Shown here: positions 6,476 to 7,532 of the stretch, in pieces | How the letters are laid out: each line of letters begins with the position of its first letter | Position numbering within the stretch: the first letter of the stretch is position 1 | Source of the DNA: VBDM01 sp049802235 | GTDB lineage: Bacteria > Pseudomonadota > Gammaproteobacteria > Burkholderiales > SG8-39 | Assembly: GCA_049802235.1 (NCBI GenBank) | Contig: JBARMB010000101.1 | Coordinates: 1 to 7,532, forward strand | DNA: 7,532 bases | Direction: 5' to 3' | Notes under the pieces: model-generated | What the model was told of the DNA's origin: nothing | Databases searched by the model: none | What the model saw: the letters and a program-made list of their open reading frames with translations, nothing else | Program-made: the position numbers and the translations under genes

Positions 6476-7532
6476 ATGAGTTCTCCGGCAGTTCCGGAGC
6501 GGATGTCGCCGCTCGAGCTACGCGCCAGCCTGTCACTCGCCTCGCTGTTCGCCCTGCGCATGCTCGGGCTCTTTTTGATCCTGCCGGTGTTCGCCGTCCA
6601 CGCCCGCCACATCGAGGGCGGCGGCGACCGGACGCTGGTGGGATTGGCGCTCGGGGCCTACGGCCTCACCCAGGCCGTTCTGCAGATCCCCTTCGGCATG
6701 GCCTCGGACCGCTACGGCAGGAAGCGCGTGATCGTCTTCGGCCTGCTGCTGTTCGCCGCCGGCAGTTTCATCGCCGCGCTCGCCGGGAACATCCACGTCG
6801 TGATCCTCGGGCGCGCGGTGCAGGGCGCCGGCGCGATCTCCGCCGCGATCACCGCGTTCGCCGCCGACATCACGCGCGAGGAGCACCGCACCAAGGCGAT
6901 GGCCATCATCGGCAGCTCGATCGGCCTCATGTTCGCGCTGTCGCTGGTGGCGGGGCCCACCCTGTACCGCTTCATCGGCATGGGCGGCATCTTCGCGCTG
7001 ACCGGCGTGCTGTCGCTCGCGGCGATCTGGCTGACGCTCGCCGTGGTGCCGCCGGAGCCGCGCGCCGTGTCCGATCCGTCGCGCGAGGTGCAGCGGGCCA
7101 AGCTCGGGCAGGTGCTCCGGGATCCGCAGCTGCTGCGGCTCAACCTCGGCATCTTCACGGTGCACGTGGTGCAGATGGCGATCTTCGTGGTCGTGCCGGT
7201 GGCGCTGGTCACCCACGGCGGGTTGCCGCTGTCGGAGCACTGGAAAGTGTACCTGCCGGTGGTGATCGTGTCGTTCGCGCTGATGGTCCCCCCGATCCTG
7301 TACGCCGAGCGCCACGGCCGGATCAAGGCGCTCTTCATCGCCTCGATCGTGCTGCTGCTCGCCGTCGAGGCGGGGATGGTGTTCGAACTGCACGACTTCG
7401 CGGTGCTGGTGGCGCTCCTGGTGGGCTTTTTCGTCGCCTTCAACATCCTCGAGGCGAGCCTGCCGTCGCTGGTGTCGCGCCTGGCGCCGGCTTCGGCCCG
7501 CGGCACCGCGCTCGGCGTGTACAACACCACCC
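6476..7532 (+). CDS. YajR-type major facilitator superfamily transporter (3' end cut by window)
   Basis: This is an inner-membrane MFS transporter, probably a proton-driven exporter of unknown substrate. The first 352 residues are visible and the frame runs open off the right edge. It resembles E. coli YajR throughout: FALRMLGLFLILPV (25-38), AYGLTQAVLQIPFG (61-74), MFS motif A G74-x3-DRYGRK83, RAVQGAGAI (113-121, motif B), the TREEHRTKAMAIIG block (133-146), EHWKVYLP (254-261) and a final ARGTALGVYNTT. About ten membrane segments are seen (roughly 17-41, 52-75, 86-105, 108-130, 141-163, 168-192, 222-246, 258-277, 286-305, 308-330); twelve are expected. YajR also has a small C-terminal cytoplasmic domain, which would lie outside the window. 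The start is uncertain: ATG 6476 has no Shine-Dalgarno, whereas ATG 6503 (Met10) aligns with Met6 of YajR but has GGAG only 3 nt away. In Betaproteobacteria this gene commonly sits between uvrA and ssb. Confidence 0.9.
   Translation, partial: MSSPAVPERMSPLELRASLSLASLFALRMLGLFLILPVFAVHARHIEGGGDRTLVGLALGAYGLTQAVLQIPFGMASDRYGRKRVIVFGLLLFAAGSFIAALAGNIHVVILGRAVQGAGAISAAITAFAADITREEHRTKAMAIIGSSIGLMFALSLVAGPTLYRFIGMGGIFALTGVLSLAAIWLTLAVVPPEPRAVSDPSREVQRAKLGQVLRDPQLLRLNLGIFTVHVVQMAIFVVVPVALVTHGGLPLSEHWKVYLPVVIVSFALMVPPILYAERHGRIKALFIASIVLLLAVEAGMVFELHDFAVLVALLVGFFVAFNILEASLPSLVSRLAPASARGTALGVYNTT

Noticed and set aside
6533..7393. Minus-strand open frames opposite the MFS gene (also 6712-7530)
   Set aside because: They are shadows of the MFS coding frame. 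The plus-strand product has YajR-type motifs and membrane segments, whereas these translations are low-complexity.

Overview
The window is GC-rich, gene-dense chromosomal DNA, most likely from a betaproteobacterium. The evidence is the strong similarity of every protein to its proteobacterial family, the divergent uvrA/MFS arrangement that is common in Betaproteobacteria (usually continuing into ssb), and a dispersed palindromic repeat of a type frequent in that class. No marker gene pins down a genus, so the assignment is an inference.

Layout from left to right. Positions 1-124 hold no gene but contain a compact two-hairpin repeat (14-86). Two minus-strand genes follow, forming the start of a glutamate/aspartate ABC importer operon: gltI (periplasmic binding protein, 927-1832) is read first, then gltJ (inner-membrane permease, 125-868). 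A perfect stem-loop sits between them. The second permease (gltK) and the ATPase (gltL) are not in the window. A 173-bp divergent spacer (1833-2005) carries candidate promoters for both directions and leads into aspA (aspartate ammonia-lyase, 2006-3427, plus strand). aspA converges on uvrA (excinuclease ABC subunit A, 3487-6321, minus strand) across a 59-bp gap. A second divergent spacer (6322-6475) contains two hairpins in the predicted uvrA leader and one AT-rich promoter-like patch. The window ends inside a plus-strand YajR-type major facilitator transporter (6476 to the right edge). No stretch over 300 bases lacks a gene.

The genes form two functional groups. gltI-gltJ and the divergent aspA make a plausible acidic amino acid module: the importer brings in aspartate and glutamate, and aspartase converts aspartate to fumarate plus ammonium, which feed the TCA cycle and nitrogen supply. 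uvrA is nucleotide excision repair housekeeping, and the adjacent MFS gene is a conserved neighbour with no obvious biochemical link to it.

I found no sign of an undescribed system: no mobile element genes, CRISPR array, toxin-antitoxin pair, tRNA or rRNA. All five proteins are intact over the part visible, with their key motifs present. The points most worth a second look are non-coding: the repeat that sits where gltK would be expected, the perfect hairpins in the gltI-gltJ gap and just before the uvrA start codon, and a degenerate LexA-like dyad overlapping the best uvrA -10 candidate.
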